Source: Syntrophomonadaceae bacterium (GTDB taxonomy: Bacteria; Bacillota; DSM-12270; Thermacetogeniales; Thermacetogeniaceae). Taken from it: 45,941 bases of DNA. The stretch covers positions 1-45,941 of the forward strand of contig DULK01000085.1 in assembly GCA_012840385.1 (NCBI GenBank), written 5' to 3'. The stretch's first letter is position 1. Each line of letters begins with the position of its first letter. Under the pieces are notes generated by a model that saw only the letters and a list, made by a program, of their open reading frames with translations, did not search any database and was not told the DNA's origin. A program made the translations under genes and the position numbers. Of the stretch, positions 16,701 to 26,809 are shown piece by piece.

Positions 16701-17612
16701 TCATTTTGCGCTTGTTTCAGTTAGCGTCGCCGCGTTGCGTGCCGGGTAACTCTCCAGGAGAGACCGCAGCTTTGCCGCCTGCTCCCGGGAGATGGCTCCC
16801 TTGGCAAAGGCGACGTCAACCGTCACAAGGCCGAGGGCAGTGTAAACCGCCTTTTCCACAGGCAGATCTTCCAGAGCCTCCAGGTGCTTCTCCAGGGTGC
16901 CGGTGTCTCCCCTGGCGATGGGCCCTGTCAGAGCGCCGGGGATGCCCAGCGACCTGATATTCTCGAAGGTGCCCGTCACCAGCGGCAGGAAGGCAGGCAT
17001 GCCGACTTCCTCCGGCACTCCTGCCGCCTCCAGCATCCGCATACTGCAGGCCAGGAGACCCACCAGGTAATTGCAGGCCGTCACCGCGGCGGCATGGTAC
17101 AGCACCTTCGCCCCGGAGTCCAGGATGAAGCTGTGTCCTCCCAGATCCTCCACCACCTTTCCGGCGAACCCGTAACCCCGCTCATCCCCCTCGATGCTGA
17201 AGTAGGAACCGGGAAGCAGAGCCACGGCCTTTTCCACGGTGGCAAAGGACTGGATGGGGTGAATGGAGAGGGTTATCGCTCCCTGTGCCGCGGCGGGTTC
17301 CAATGCCCGGGAGGTAAGGGCTCCGCTCATGTGCAGGACAAACTGTCCCGTGTGAAACGCTCCTTCCTCCGCAATTTCGGCAGCGACACCGGCAATGGCG
17401 TCATCAGAGGTGGTTATAAACAGGCCGTCCGCCCGTCTGGAAACCTCTGCCGCCGGAAGCACGGGACAGCCCAGCCGGGATGCCAGCTTCTCCGCCGACG
17501 CCCGGCTGCGGCTGGCGATACCGGCCACCTCGTAGCCGGCCCTCTGCAGCAGCAGGGCGACGGCCGAACCCACTTTTCCCGCCCCAACAAATCCGATCCT
17601 CAAACTTCCCAC
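16701..17612 (-). CDS. panG: Rossmann-like DUF2520 protein, probable PanG-type ketopantoate reductase
   Basis: A 303-residue NAD(P)-binding protein. The N-terminal dinucleotide motif is GFVGAGKVGSA (about 8-18), followed by a Rossmann half (IASRSRASAEKLASRLG, then LHMSGALTSRALEPA). The C-terminal half is helical with HAAAVTACNYLVGLL. This is the DUF2520 architecture. PanG, an alternative ketopantoate reductase, belongs to such a family, and here the gene leads panB-panC-panD with no PanE or IlvC-like gene nearby. The reductase role is therefore inferred from family plus operon. It is preceded by a promoter, leader and terminator. Confidence 0.75.
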   Translation of the reverse strand: MGSLRIGFVGAGKVGSAVALLLQRAGYEVAGIASRSRASAEKLASRLGCPVLPAAEVSRRADGLFITTSDDAIAGVAAEIAEEGAFHTGQFVLHMSGALTSRALEPAAAQGAITLSIHPIQSFATVEKAVALLPGSYFSIEGDERGYGFAGKVVEDLGGHSFILDSGAKVLYHAAAVTACNYLVGLLACSMRMLEAAGVPEEVGMPAFLPLVTGTFENIRSLGIPGALTGPIARGDTGTLEKHLEALEDLPVEKAVYTALGLVTVDVAFAKGAISREQAAKLRSLLESYPARNAATLTETSAK

Positions 17613-17679
17613 CTGCCTTTAATAGAAGTCTAGCAGAAAGCGTTAGACACGGCTTCGCTGCTCTGATCATCCTCCTGCC

Positions 17680-17717
17680 AAAAAATAAATAAAGCCTTCT
17701 GAACATACTCAGAAGGC
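17680..17717 (-). terminator. Intrinsic terminator in the pan operon leader
   Basis: On the minus strand GCCTTCTGA pairs with TCAGAAGGC around a short loop, followed by TTTATTTATTTTTT. It lies 68 bases before the panG-type gene and about 75 bases after a good promoter, so it can either end folK transcripts or act as an attenuator. Upstream CGGAAGG (17736-17742) can pair with CCTTCTG in its 5' arm, a possible antiterminator. Confidence 0.75.
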
Positions 17718-17791
17718 GAGACAAGCCTCTAGTTGCGTTTACCTTCCGTCTCAGTCCTGTTCAGGTACAAGCGGTTGGTTATCGGTTTTCA

Positions 17792-17819
17792 ATTATAATA
17801 AAAGGCCTGCGGCAGCCAA
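17792..17819 (-). promoter_or_regulatory. SigA-type promoter of the pan operon
   Basis: On the minus strand TTGGCT (17814-17819), a 16-base spacer and a perfect TATAAT (17792-17797). Transcription would start near 17785, leaving a leader of about 170 bases before the panG-type gene that contains the terminator at 17680-17717. Confidence 0.6.
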
Positions 17820-17874
17820 CCCGGTATAGCAGCTGGTTCTATCCGGAGCCACCGCGATCAGTATATCACATCCC

Positions 17875-18390
17875 CTACCCCGTCCACAACCTGATTTTTT
17901 CCGGCGGAGCGGTTGCCAGGTACGCCTGCAGATGCTCTGCGGTCGTCCGGCCGTCGGGGTGCCGGTATTCCGGAGCGATTTCGTTCAAAGGGATCAGCAC
18001 AAAATTGCGCTCGTACATGCGCTCATGGGGAACGGTCAGCTCCTCACCGGTCAGAACCAGATCCCCGTAGAGCAGCAGGTCCAGGTCGATTACCCGGGGG
18101 CCCCACCGGATCAGCCGCTTTCTCCCCAGCCTGTTTTCGATCCCCTGGAGCACGCGGAGCAGCTCAAGGGGCGCCAGGGTCGTTTCCACCTCAACCACCC
18201 GGTTGATGAACCAGTCCTGATCGCGGTAGCCCACCGGCTCCGATTCGTAGTAGGACGATGCTTTGACAAGCCTGATTCCAGGCTGCGCGGTGATCTCCCG
18301 AAGCGCTGTCTCCAGGTAAGCCATACGGTCTCCCATGTTGGAGCCCAGCCCGATGAACGCCCGGTTCCCTATCTTCCCGTTACCGGTCAT
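17875..18390 (-). CDS. folK: 6-hydroxymethyl-7,8-dihydropterin pyrophosphokinase FolK
   Basis: A 171-residue HPPK. The diagnostic IGLGSNMGDR is at about 13-22, SSYYESEPVGYRDQDWFINRV is central, and the metal-binding loop RWGPRVIDLDLLLYG and the PHERMYERNFVL block follow. It pyrophosphorylates the pterin before FolP. It follows folB by one base and is the last gene of the fol operon. The order folP-folB-folK equals that in many Firmicutes. Confidence 0.96.
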   Translation of the reverse strand: MTGNGKIGNRAFIGLGSNMGDRMAYLETALREITAQPGIRLVKASSYYESEPVGYRDQDWFINRVVEVETTLAPLELLRVLQGIENRLGRKRLIRWGPRVIDLDLLLYGDLVLTGEELTVPHERMYERNFVLIPLNEIAPEYRHPDGRTTAEHLQAYLATAPPEKIRLWTG

Positions 18391-18391
18391 C

Positions 18392-18766
18392 TCAGAACTG
18401 CCGCCTCCTTGTGATCTCCACCGCCACCCAGGAGAAGACCCCGCCGAGAGGGGCCTGGGGCTTTTTCACCCGAACCAGCACTTCTTCCACTGCAAAGCCC
18501 GCCAGGATCTCTCCGGCAATGCGCTCCGCCAGGGCTTCGATCAGTTTATAAGGCCTTCCGGTGACAATGCCGGCAACCAGATCAAACACCCGGCTGTAGT
18601 CCACGCTCTTGGACAGGTCATCGCTGCGCCCGGCGGCTTCCAGGTCACAGGTCATCTCCACATCCACGATGAAGCGCTGGCCGAGTTCCTGCTCGGCAGG
18701 CAGCACTCCATGGTAGCCGAAAAACTCCATTCCGCTGATAATGATTTTATCCCGGTGCCCCTTCAC
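18392..18766 (-). CDS. folB: Dihydroneopterin aldolase FolB
   Basis: A 124-residue tunnelling-fold aldolase. Conserved text: GMEFFGYHGVLPAEQELGQ near 12-30 (catalytic Glu), SVDYSRVFDLV, YKLIEALAERIAGEIL, and VRVKKPQAPLGG with the catalytic lysine. It cleaves dihydroneopterin to the hydroxymethylpterin used by FolK. It lies between folP and folK, separated by 17 and 1 bases. Confidence 0.95.
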   Translation of the reverse strand: MKGHRDKIIISGMEFFGYHGVLPAEQELGQRFIVDVEMTCDLEAAGRSDDLSKSVDYSRVFDLVAGIVTGRPYKLIEALAERIAGEILAGFAVEEVLVRVKKPQAPLGGVFSWVAVEITRRRQF

Positions 18767-18783
18767 AGCAGGACCGACCGCCT

Positions 18784-20016
18784 TTAGCTGTTGAGAATGG
18801 CGTCGGTCATCCGGGCAACCCGCACCATTTCCTTCACGTCGTGTACCCGGACGATGTCCGCCCCGCAGGCGATCCCCAGGGCCACCGTGGCCGCCGTCCC
18901 CTCCACCCGCTGGTCCGGAGGGAGGTTCAGCGTCCTGCCGATCACCGACTTCCGGGAGGTGCCCAGCAGGATGGGTTTGCCAAGAGAGCGGAACTCCCGC
19001 AGCCTGCGCAGCACCTCAAGGTTCTGCTCCAGGGTTTTTCCGAACCCGATCCCGGGATCGATGATGATCTGCTCCGGCCTTACCCCGGCATCCTCGGCAA
19101 TCTTGATGCTCCGCCGCAGGAAGGCCATGATCTCGCCCATCAGGTCACGGTACTCTGTGCCCTGCCGGTTGTGCATGAGGATCACAGGCACGTCATACTC
19201 GGCAGCCACCTCCGCCAGCCGGGGGTCGTACTGAAAGCCCCATACATCATTAATCATGTGCGCTCCGGCCTGGAGAGCCGCTTTTGCCGTTTCCGCCTTG
19301 TAGGTATCGATGGAAATGGGAACCCTGATTTCCTCCAACAGGCGTTCCAGCACGGGCATAATCCTGCGCAGCTCTTCCTCCACCGGGAGAGGCTCCCACG
19401 ACCAGGGACGGGAGGGGTCTCCGTAAAAGACCGGATTGGCCTGAACCCGGGTCGACTCTCCTCCCAGATCGATAATATCTGCCCCATCCTCCACCATCTG
19501 CCTGGCATGGGAGACGGCGGCCTCCACATCGATGAATTTGCCTCCGTCAGAAAAGGAATCGGGGGTGACGTTGAGGATTCCCATAACCAGGGTGCGCTCA
19601 CCGATGGTGAGGGACAGGTCCCGGCAGCGCAGGGTGAACGGCTTGCGCCTTTCCAGATTATCCAGGACGGTTTTGATCTCCCCGGCAAGCCCGGACAGGC
19701 CGAAGGGCTGCATGCGCAGTTTCTTGCAAACCTCTTCGTACTGCCTGAGGGTACCCATCAGGAGGACGTCTGTCCTTTCAGCCCTGAGCCCTCCTGCCTC
19801 TCTGCTGATGGCCGCCTCCCCGCCTCGGGACAGCATCTCCTGTTTGAGGATGACAGCCGCCCGGAGGGGGAGCCCCTCGACCTTCAAAACCCGGTGAACG
19901 GCCTTGGGAGCCATCCACTTGATTCCTGTGGCGTCGGCACCTACTTCCTTGATGGCAGGGCGCGCCTCGGAGCAGTCGTTGATTTCCACAACCCTGACAT
20001 TATGCCCTAGATCCAT
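18784..20016 (-). CDS. folP: Dihydropteroate synthase FolP with N-terminal extension
   Basis: A 410-residue protein. Residues about 145-405 are the TIM-barrel pterin-binding domain: GILNVTPDSFSDGG, then DIIDLGGESTRV, the HMINDVWGF block, and GTSRKSVIG. It condenses the pterin with para-aminobenzoate. Residues 1 to about 140 form an extra domain also known from several anaerobic Firmicutes homologues; I cannot give its role. It heads folP-folB-folK, 22 bases after an HD-domain gene, so the two are probably co-transcribed. Confidence 0.94.
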   Translation of the reverse strand: MDLGHNVRVVEINDCSEARPAIKEVGADATGIKWMAPKAVHRVLKVEGLPLRAAVILKQEMLSRGGEAAISREAGGLRAERTDVLLMGTLRQYEEVCKKLRMQPFGLSGLAGEIKTVLDNLERRKPFTLRCRDLSLTIGERTLVMGILNVTPDSFSDGGKFIDVEAAVSHARQMVEDGADIIDLGGESTRVQANPVFYGDPSRPWSWEPLPVEEELRRIMPVLERLLEEIRVPISIDTYKAETAKAALQAGAHMINDVWGFQYDPRLAEVAAEYDVPVILMHNRQGTEYRDLMGEIMAFLRRSIKIAEDAGVRPEQIIIDPGIGFGKTLEQNLEVLRRLREFRSLGKPILLGTSRKSVIGRTLNLPPDQRVEGTAATVALGIACGADIVRVHDVKEMVRVARMTDAILNS

Positions 20017-20038
20017 AGCGAAACCACCTTTGGCATGC

Positions 20039-20563
20039 TTAGTAGATCAAAACGAGATTGCCTGTTTCCATTGTGGGAAACTTGTAGCACTTCTGCTGGG
20101 CACTGCACTCGTGACACGCCCGGGAGAGATTATCAGCCCTGTGCAGCAGTTCCCCCAGGGTCGTCATCTGGGTGCTTTGCTCCCGGTGCTCATGGATGGC
20201 GTTGACGATCACCCGTCTTTCGACGGGTGTAAACCCCGTCCTTTCAAGGATTTCCTGAGCGAGGGCCGCCCCGACGGGAGCGTGGTCCTCTCCCGTCTCA
20301 TACTCGCGCCACCTTCCGATATCGTGGAGAATGCCGGTGGCGTAAATGACCTCTTTTGCGGCACGGGGGCCGCTCAAGCCGTTTTCGGCAATGAAACCCG
20401 ACAGATAACCGGATTCCAGGATCAAGATATAAGTGATGCGCGCCACGTCCACAAAGTGCTGCAGGTCGTGTTTGCAGAACTCTCTGTCCCTTTCCGCCGC
20501 TTTGTTTTTCTCCAGACACTCTTGAAACAGGGGATCCCGGACAATCGCGTCAATCCGCTCCAT
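20039..20563 (-). CDS. HD-domain phosphohydrolase family protein
   Basis: A 174-residue HD-superfamily protein. Metal-binding positions are visible as HDLQHFVDVA (about 32-41), the doublet in GILHDIGRWREYE, a distal H in NAIHEHRE, and a final D in LLHRADNLSR. It has a Cys pair near the C-terminus (HECSAQQKCY). HD proteins hydrolyse phosphate esters such as nucleotides or signalling molecules; the substrate cannot be told from sequence. It precedes folP by 22 bases on the same strand, so a link to pterin metabolism is possible but unproven. Confidence 0.85.
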   Translation of the reverse strand: MERIDAIVRDPLFQECLEKNKAAERDREFCKHDLQHFVDVARITYILILESGYLSGFIAENGLSGPRAAKEVIYATGILHDIGRWREYETGEDHAPVGAALAQEILERTGFTPVERRVIVNAIHEHREQSTQMTTLGELLHRADNLSRACHECSAQQKCYKFPTMETGNLVLIY

Positions 20564-20646
20564 ATACCTCTCCTTACCCTTTTGCCAAGTAGTTGATACT
20601 GAATTTATTATAACCCGCTACGGTTTTACACTGCAATGAATAGATG

Positions 20647-20675
20647 AAAAGAGCCCCGATAGCTTGGGGCCCTTT
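20647..20675 (-). terminator. Terminator downstream of fhs
   Basis: GAGCCCCGATAGC pairs with GCTT-GGGGCCC-type sequence at 20651-20672. The minus strand ends in CTCTTTTC and the plus strand in CCCTTTTC, so the hairpin is nearly symmetrical. It sits 20 bases beyond the fhs stop and ahead of the HD gene. Confidence 0.75.
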
Positions 20676-20694
20676 TCTTGCATACAATCTGTAA

Positions 20695-22455
20695 TTAGAA
20701 CAGTCCCATCACCTTGCCGGTCTTGACATCCACATCGATCCTTCTGTAGGCCGGGTCGGAACTGGTACCGGGCATGAGGCTGATGGCACCGGCCATCGGG
20801 CAGAGGAACTTGGCTCCACCGTAGACCAGGATGTCGCGGATCGGGAGTCTCCAGCCCTTGGGCACACCTTTCCAGGTGGGCTCGTGGCTGAGGGACAGGT
20901 GGGTCTTCACCATCATGGTGGCGAAATCGGCATACTTCGGATCGGACTCGAACCTCTTGGCCTTTTCCTCGGCCAGAGGAGCCCAGTCGACACCGTCTGC
21001 TCCGTAGACCTCTTTTGCGATGACCTCAACCCGCTGCCGCAGCGGCATCTCGAGCGGATACAGGTACTTGAAGTCGACCTCTTCCTTGCAGGCATCCATG
21101 ACGGCATCGGCCAGTTCGAGAGCACCTTCGCCGCCCTTGAGCCAGTGCTCGGACACGGCTGCACGGGCGCCGGCCTGCTCGGCAACCCTCTTGACCAGGG
21201 CATGCTCTGCCGGGGTATCGGTGTAGAAGCTGTTGATGCAGACCACCGGCTTGATTCCGGACTTCTTGACCACGTTGATGAGGTGCACCAGGTTCTCGCA
21301 GCCCTTCTCCAGGAGCTCCAGGTTCTCCTTGGTGTACTCTTCCGGAATCGGGCGGCCGGGAACCACAGTCGGTCCACCGCCGTGCATCTTGAGGGCGCGG
21401 ACGGTTGCCACCAGGATGGATACGTTCGGCTTCAGTCCGCTCAGGCGGCACTTCACATTCCAGAATTTCTCGAATCCAATGTCGGCGGCAAATCCGGACT
21501 CAGTGACGTGGTAATCGAACAGCTTCAGGCCGAGACGGTCGGCGATGATGGAGGACTGCCCGATGGCAATGTTCGCAAACGGGCCGGCATGGACGAAAAC
21601 GGGCTGGTGCTCAACGGTGCAGCAGAGGGTCGGGTTGATGGTGTTGCGCATCCAGGCGCACATCGCTCCGTCAACTTCCAGATCTGCCGTTGTGATCGGG
21701 TTGCCCTTCTTGTCATATGCCACAACAATCTTGCTGATACGCTCTCTTAGATCGGCCAGGTCCTTGGCAACCGCCAGAATGGCCATTAACTCGGAGCTAA
21801 CGGTGATGCCGAACTTGGACTGCATCAGGAAACCGTCTTTCTTTCCGCCGAGGCCGATGATGATGTTGCGCAGCCCCTGGGCGGCAAAGTCGATGACCCA
21901 GCCCATTTCCACGTTCTTCGGGTCGATGTCGAGCCTTCTGAGGTTGCGTTTTGCCAGCTCCTCATCCGTATAGTTCGCCTCGTGCTGCATCCTGGCGTTG
22001 AGGGCAACCATCGCCAGGTTGTGGGCGTTAGTGATATCGTTGATATCCCCGGTCAGGCCGAGGGAAAACTCGGTCATCGGAATCAAGAGAGCATTGCCGC
22101 CGCCGGCAGCGGTACCCTTGATGTTCATGGTCGGGCCGCCGGATGGCTGGCGAATGGCCCCGCCAACTCTTTGACCGCGCTTGCCAAGACCTTCCATGAT
22201 ACCCATGGTGGTCGTTGTCTTGCCTTCGCCCAGCGGGGTCGGGGTGATGGCGGTTACTTCGATGTACTTGCCGTCAGGCTTGTCCTTCAGGCGTTCCATC
22301 ACCTTCATGAAGTCGACCCTTGGTGTCCTTCCGTAGGGAATCAGTTCGTCTTTCTCGAGCCCCAGCATCTCCATGTACTTCTCTGGAGTGGGCATATTCT
22401 TTTCTGCTTCTTCAGCGATCTGCCAGTCTTTTAAAACAGTTGGATCCCAAGGCAT
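20695..22455 (-). CDS. fhs: Formate-tetrahydrofolate ligase
   Basis: A 586-residue enzyme that makes 10-formyl-THF from formate, THF and ATP, the entry step of the Wood-Ljungdahl methyl branch. The ATP loop [10 protein letters not shown] is at about 68-77; [22 protein letters not shown] and [15 protein letters not shown] are family blocks. It is some 25-30 residues longer than the usual 556-560, mostly through extra sequence in the C-terminal third (around [19 protein letters not shown]). The start is the ATG at 22455: GGGAG lies nine bases upstream, whereas the ATG at 22464 sits on top of it. Monocistronic with its own terminator and a candidate promoter. Confidence 0.96.
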   Translation of the reverse strand: MPWDPTVLKDWQIAEEAEKNMPTPEKYMEMLGLEKDELIPYGRTPRVDFMKVMERLKDKPDGKYIEVTAITPTPLGEGKTTTTMGIMEGLGKRGQRVGGAIRQPSGGPTMNIKGTAAGGGNALLIPMTEFSLGLTGDINDITNAHNLAMVALNARMQHEANYTDEELAKRNLRRLDIDPKNVEMGWVIDFAAQGLRNIIIGLGGKKDGFLMQSKFGITVSSELMAILAVAKDLADLRERISKIVVAYDKKGNPITTADLEVDGAMCAWMRNTINPTLCCTVEHQPVFVHAGPFANIAIGQSSIIADRLGLKLFDYHVTESGFAADIGFEKFWNVKCRLSGLKPNVSILVATVRALKMHGGGPTVVPGRPIPEEYTKENLELLEKGCENLVHLINVVKKSGIKPVVCINSFYTDTPAEHALVKRVAEQAGARAAVSEHWLKGGEGALELADAVMDACKEEVDFKYLYPLEMPLRQRVEVIAKEVYGADGVDWAPLAEEKAKRFESDPKYADFATMMVKTHLSLSHEPTWKGVPKGWRLPIRDILVYGGAKFLCPMAGAISLMPGTSSDPAYRRIDVDVKTGKVMGLF

Positions 22456-22680
22456 AAACAGCATCTCCCTTCAACTAAAGTATGTTTCTCATTTTCGATC
22501 AGGCTACTTAAAACTAGAATAACTAGGCCCCTATCTCTCCTAAAAAACACCTCCTTAATAACTTATCTAACGGTTGCTACCCCATTTCCTGACATATATT
22601 TTCTTCCGGTTTTACGGTAACCCAAAATGCGTATTTTAGCGCTGCACCTGGTTTATTGTAACTTTGTAGAATTTATAAAA

Positions 22681-22709
22681 TCTATATTCTATATTCGATA
22701 CTAATTCAA
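22681..22709 (-). promoter_or_regulatory. Candidate promoter of fhs
   Basis: On the minus strand TTGAAT (22704-22709), 17 bases, TATAGA (22681-22686), in an AT-rich stretch. It would give a leader of about 220 bases before fhs; apart from this, the gap 22456-22772 shows nothing I can name. Confidence 0.4.
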
Positions 22710-22772
22710 AATTTCCTACTTAATAGTAATATTAATTTTTTGTGACAAGCCAGCCATGGGGTAACTTTAAGA

Positions 22773-22810
22773 GGTAAAAAAGAGCAACTCCAAATCATTT
22801 GGAATTGCTC
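22773..22810 (-). terminator. Terminator downstream of ndk
   Basis: Minus strand: GAGCAATTCCAAA pairs with TTTGGAGTTGCTC, followed by TTTTTTACC. It is a strong rho-independent terminator 25 bases after the ndk stop, separating ftsH-ndk from fhs. Confidence 0.9.
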
Positions 22811-22835
22811 CGGTTGATACCGGTGGATTCAACCA

Positions 22836-23285
22836 CTATTCGTAGATCCAGGACTCCAGAGAAAGCCCGTAATCTAAGAGTTCGGACTCATCAAAGAAAA
22901 GGGAGATCTCCCTGGCGGCGCTTTCCGGCGAATCCGATCCGTGGATGACGTTTCTCCCGATGTCGATGCCGAAGCTTCCGCGTATCGTGCCGGGAGCCGC
23001 CTTGGCCGGGTCGGTGGCGCCCATCATCTGGCGCACAAGGCTGATGCAATTCCGCCCTTCCAGGACCATGGCTACCACCGGGGCCGAGGTGATGTACTCC
23101 ACAAGCCCGTCAAAGAAGGGCTTCCCCTGGTGCTCGGCATAATGCCGGGAGGCGAGCTCCTTCGTGATCCTGAGCATCTTCAAACCGACGATCTTCAAGC
23201 CCCGGCGTTCAAAGGTGCGGATGATTTCACCCACCAGCTGGCGCTGGACGCCGTCCGGTTTGACCATGACAAAAGTTCTTTCCAT
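22836..23285 (-). CDS. ndk: Nucleoside diphosphate kinase
   Basis: A 149-residue [21 protein letters not shown] at 5-22, and the phospho-accepting histidine in [12 protein letters not shown] (about residue 115). It balances NTP pools by ping-pong phosphate transfer. The last ten or so residues ([14 protein letters not shown]) end in the W-I-Y-E tail common in the family. It follows ftsH by 15 bases and ends at a strong terminator, so ftsH-ndk form a unit. Confidence 0.96.
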   Translation of the reverse strand: MERTFVMVKPDGVQRQLVGEIIRTFERRGLKIVGLKMLRITKELASRHYAEHQGKPFFDGLVEYITSAPVVAMVLEGRNCISLVRQMMGATDPAKAAPGTIRGSFGIDIGRNVIHGSDSPESAAREISLFFDESELLDYGLSLESWIYE

Positions 23286-23300
23286 TTTTCGAAATCCTCC

Positions 23301-25118
23301 TTATGCCTGCTGCATCAGAAGCTCGAACTCCTGGCGTTCGATGGTCTCTTTCTCCATCAAAGTCTTCGCTATCAGATGCAGTTTATTCATATTGTTTTCC
23401 AGGATCTCTTTCGCTCTCTGGTAGCACTTCTCGATCATCCGGTGCGCTTCCCTGTCGATGGAGTAGGCGATCTCCTCGCTGTAGTTCCGGTCGCGGGCGA
23501 TGTCCCGCCCCAGGAACACCTGCTCCTCGGGACGGCCGAATGTCATCGGCCCTAACTCCTCGGACATGCCGTACTCGGTGATCATCTGGCGCACGATACC
23601 GGTAGCCCGCTCCAGATCGTTCTTGGCGCCGGTGCTGATATCGTCCAGCACAAGGCTCTCCGATACACGTCCGCCCAGCAGGGTGGTGACCTCGTCGAGC
23701 AGGTGGGACCTGGTCTTGTAGTTTCTGTCCTCGGTCGGCAGCAGCAGGGTGTACCCGCCTGCTCTGCCTCGCGGGATAATCGAGATCTTGTGGACCGGAT
23801 CCGTATGGGGCAGGAGACTCCCCACCACGGCGTGCCCTGCCTCATGGTAGGCCACCAGCCTCTTCTCCTCCTCGCTCATGACCCGGGACTTCTTCTCCGG
23901 CCCGGCGATTACCCGTTCTGTGGCATCCTCCAGGTCCTTCATGGAGATCTTTTTCCGGCCGCGCCTGGCGGCCAGGAGCGCCGCTTCATTCACCATGTTT
24001 GCCAGATCGGCCCCCGTAAAACCGGGGGTGCGGCGTGCCAGCACTTCGATATCGACATCCTCCTCAAAGGACTTGCCGCGGAAGTGCACCTTCAGGATCT
24101 CCGTTCTTCCCTTGATGTCCGGCTTATCAACGACCACATGCCTGTCGAAGCGGCCTGGACGCAGGAGGGCGGGATCGAGAATATCCGGCCTGTTGGTGGC
24201 CGCAATGATAATGATCCCCTCGTTGGCGTTAAAGCCGTCCATCTCCACCAGCAGCTGGTTCAGGGTCTGCTCCCGCTCATCGTGGCCTCCGCCCAGTCCG
24301 GCACCCCGGTGCCTGCCGACGGCGTCAATCTCGTCAACGAAGACGATGCACGGGGCATTCTTCTTCGCCTGCTCGAAAAGGTCCCGCACCCTTGCGGCCC
24401 CAACCCCCACGAACATCTCCACGAAATCGGAGCCGCTGATGCTAAAGAAGGGAACCCCCGCCTCCCCGGCAACGGCGCGCGCCAGGAGGGTCTTACCCGT
24501 ACCGGGAGGGCCGTACAGCAGCACCCCTTTGGGGATCTTCGCCCCGATGTCATTATAACGCTTCGGGTCTTTGAGAAAATCCACCACCTCGTGTAATTCC
24601 TCCACCGCTTCGTCAACCCCGGCAACGTCGGCAAAGGTAACCCTCTTCTTATCGGGTTCCATCAGCCGCGCACGGCTCCGGCCGAACTGCATCACCCGGT
24701 TGCCGCTTCCCTGGGTCTGCTGGAACATAAAAAGCATGAAGCCAACGATCAATAAGATCGGTAAAAAGGTCGAAATCAGTCCCGCCCACCAGGGGGTACC
24801 CTGGCTCGGAACATATTTCACCACCGTCTTGCCGGCACTCATTTTCTCCGCCAGCAGTTTATGCAGGTTCTGATCACTGGCAGGGGCATAAGCGGTAAAC
24901 TTCTCGTTACCTGTGGTCACACCCTCGATGTGGAAGCCCCCTTCACCATCATTCCTCAAAGTTATTTCCTTAATCTTTCCCCCATCAAGTTGTGTATAAA
25001 AATGATCATAAGTCCATTCCTTCGCCTCGGTTTGGGGGGGCATCGCCAGCTTGATGGCAAATACGGCAAATAAGATGACCATTAGATAAATCATGAGATT
25101 TTTCAGGACGCGACTCAT
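23301..25118 (-). CDS. ftsH: Membrane AAA+ zinc metalloprotease FtsH
   Basis: A 605-residue protein. Membrane segments are at about 7-25 and 112-132, with a small extracytoplasmic domain between. The AAA+ domain has Walker A GPPGTGKT (203-210), Walker [13 protein letters not shown], and SRH-type [20 protein letters not shown]. The protease zinc site is HEAGH (425-429). It degrades membrane and regulatory proteins, forming a hexamer. Start ATG at 25118 has AAGGAGGGGGAGG just upstream. In most relatives hpt lies between tilS and ftsH; here an IS element takes that place. Confidence 0.97.
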   Translation of the reverse strand: MSRVLKNLMIYLMVILFAVFAIKLAMPPQTEAKEWTYDHFYTQLDGGKIKEITLRNDGEGGFHIEGVTTGNEKFTAYAPASDQNLHKLLAEKMSAGKTVVKYVPSQGTPWWAGLISTFLPILLIVGFMLFMFQQTQGSGNRVMQFGRSRARLMEPDKKRVTFADVAGVDEAVEELHEVVDFLKDPKRYNDIGAKIPKGVLLYGPPGTGKTLLARAVAGEAGVPFFSISGSDFVEMFVGVGAARVRDLFEQAKKNAPCIVFVDEIDAVGRHRGAGLGGGHDEREQTLNQLLVEMDGFNANEGIIIIAATNRPDILDPALLRPGRFDRHVVVDKPDIKGRTEILKVHFRGKSFEEDVDIEVLARRTPGFTGADLANMVNEAALLAARRGRKKISMKDLEDATERVIAGPEKKSRVMSEEEKRLVAYHEAGHAVVGSLLPHTDPVHKISIIPRGRAGGYTLLLPTEDRNYKTRSHLLDEVTTLLGGRVSESLVLDDISTGAKNDLERATGIVRQMITEYGMSEELGPMTFGRPEEQVFLGRDIARDRNYSEEIAYSIDREAHRMIEKCYQRAKEILENNMNKLHLIAKTLMEKETIERQEFELLMQQA

Positions 25119-25173
25119 CCTCCCCCTCCTTTCTATTGCATTCTTGCTTTAGATCTGCAGTCCATCCTCTGAA

Positions 25174-25202
25174 TTTTAACATGTTTCAGCAATAAATTTC
25201 AA
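25174..25202 (-). promoter_or_regulatory. Candidate SigA promoter of ftsH-ndk
   Basis: Minus strand: TTGAAA (25197-25202), a 17-base spacer, and TTAAAA (25174-25179), 56 bases before the ftsH start. The rest of 25203-25397 is AT-rich and has no recognisable gene; it includes the unknown left end of the IS. Confidence 0.5.
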
Positions 25203-25397
25203 TTTTTAATAAAATGCAAAGCTTTTTGCGCTGTAAGCATTTTTTAACTTCGGTGTAAACGGCAAACACCAAACACCGCTGTTTTTAAGCAAAAGTGCAG
25301 CACTTTCAATCCAATATTTAACAATATCTCTACAAAAAGAGCATACTTACCCCTTGGTGCATCCATTAGTTTTTTGTTTTTTTAAGAGTACCCAGTA

Positions 25398-26729
25398 TCA
25401 GGCTGCCTTTACCAGGCTCCTCATATTTATTCCTTGTTTTTCCCGTATTCGGCCCACCGCTATCGCCAACATGACGATTAGTGCTAACGCACAGCGCAGC
25501 TTCATTTTTTGCAGGCCCCGGATGAAGTGTTTTTCAAACCCAAAGGCCTCGTCCAGACGGGCGTTCACTCTTTCCACGGCCGTACGCTTTTTGTAGGTTC
25601 TCTCCCATTTGTAGCTGGACCGCGCCAGGGGGGTGAAGATCCGCCGGTCTTCAGCAAGAGGAACACGCACGCCGCAAGTTGCGGGGCAACGCTCCATCCC
25701 CTGACACTCCACCCCGTAGTGCCGGGCCGGGCAGCGATACTTCAAGGTGTTCCGGTCCTTTTCAAACCCCCCGAAGGCCATCTCCCGGCGCTTGTTTGTC
25801 TCGGGACAGTAGCAATAGACCGTGCCTTTATAATCGTAAACGATATTATCCTTCCCAGTTAAAAGCCGTGTGTCTTCACCGTCCCGCCACATATCGCGGA
25901 TATCAATCACCGGCTTGATCTGGTGTTCGTCCCATAGTTTCACGATTAGTTTTGTGTCATCATAGCCTTTATCCGCTGTTAACACCTCACAACGTTCCAT
26001 AATCTCCGGCTGTTGTTTTTCCAGATGAGCAAGCAGCTTATGCCCCTCTTGCACATCGCTGGCAGATGCTTTCGTTACTGAAAAGCTTACGGGCAATTCA
26101 TAGACAGCGTCAACTACAAGATGAAGCTTATAGCCAAACCACGAAACTACTTTTTCCCACAGGGTGCCGTCACGTCTTTGCCCCCGGTATGTTTTTCTGC
26201 CAAAGTCGGCATCGGTGTCCCGGCGCCCATCGGGCTTTTGGGGCTTTTCTTCTTCGTCCTTTTTTTTGCCCCGGGCCAGACTATTTATGGCTTTGCTGTC
26301 TAAAGCCAACACCTGTCCGAAATCCGGCAGCAGCGTGCTCACTTTCTCAACCAGCCGGACAAACATTCTTTCCACTTCACCGGTGTGTCGCATAAGTTTC
26401 TTCAGGAAGCGGCTGTATACGTAAGCCGGTGGAACTGCCCGCTCTCCCAAACACGGATCGAAGCCGCAAATGTCCCGCAGCTGGGCGTTGCGGGCCAGTT
26501 CCCGCCGCAGGCTCTCGATGGACGGGTGCTGGAAGACTACCCCCGCCACTATCGAATTCCAAACCGCACGTATCGGGTAATCATCTCGACCTTTTGCGCG
26601 TTCCTGCTCCAGTTTGCGCATCAACTCTTCATCAGGCAGATGACGGAGTACCAATGCCAGGCGCTCCAGATCGCCCAGTTCATCTACTTCTTGCCACCCA
26701 AAGAGACGTTGTTGTGGTATAATAGCCAT
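25398..26729 (-). mobile_element. IS element transposase, DDE type (IS1182/IS5-like)
   Basis: A 443-residue intact transposase. An N-terminal helical region (NSIVAGVVFQHPSIESLRRE) precedes the RNase H-like DDE domain: first D in LALDSKAINS (about 148), second D in LTADKGYDDTK (about 250), and catalytic E in RTAVERVNARLDEAF near 402. A Cys-rich stretch (CYCPET, CPARHYGVECQG, CPATCGV) is inserted between the second D and the E, as in several IS1182-type proteins. A perfect 10-base inverted repeat (26732-26741 / 26787-26796) lies before the start, but I could not match element ends, so the coordinates cover the gene only. Confidence 0.88.
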
Positions 26730-26809
26730 AAGGGAAACCTCCTTTGGTTCTTTTTTGGGTTATAAAAAAGAATTCGCCAGAAAAGAGAGGTTTCCCTTCT
26801 TATTTCTCG

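Noticed and set aside
26732-26796. Perfect 10-base inverted repeat as an IS terminus
   Set aside because: It overlaps the transposase ribosome-binding site region and no matching copy was found at the other side of the transposase gene, so it cannot define the element ends.
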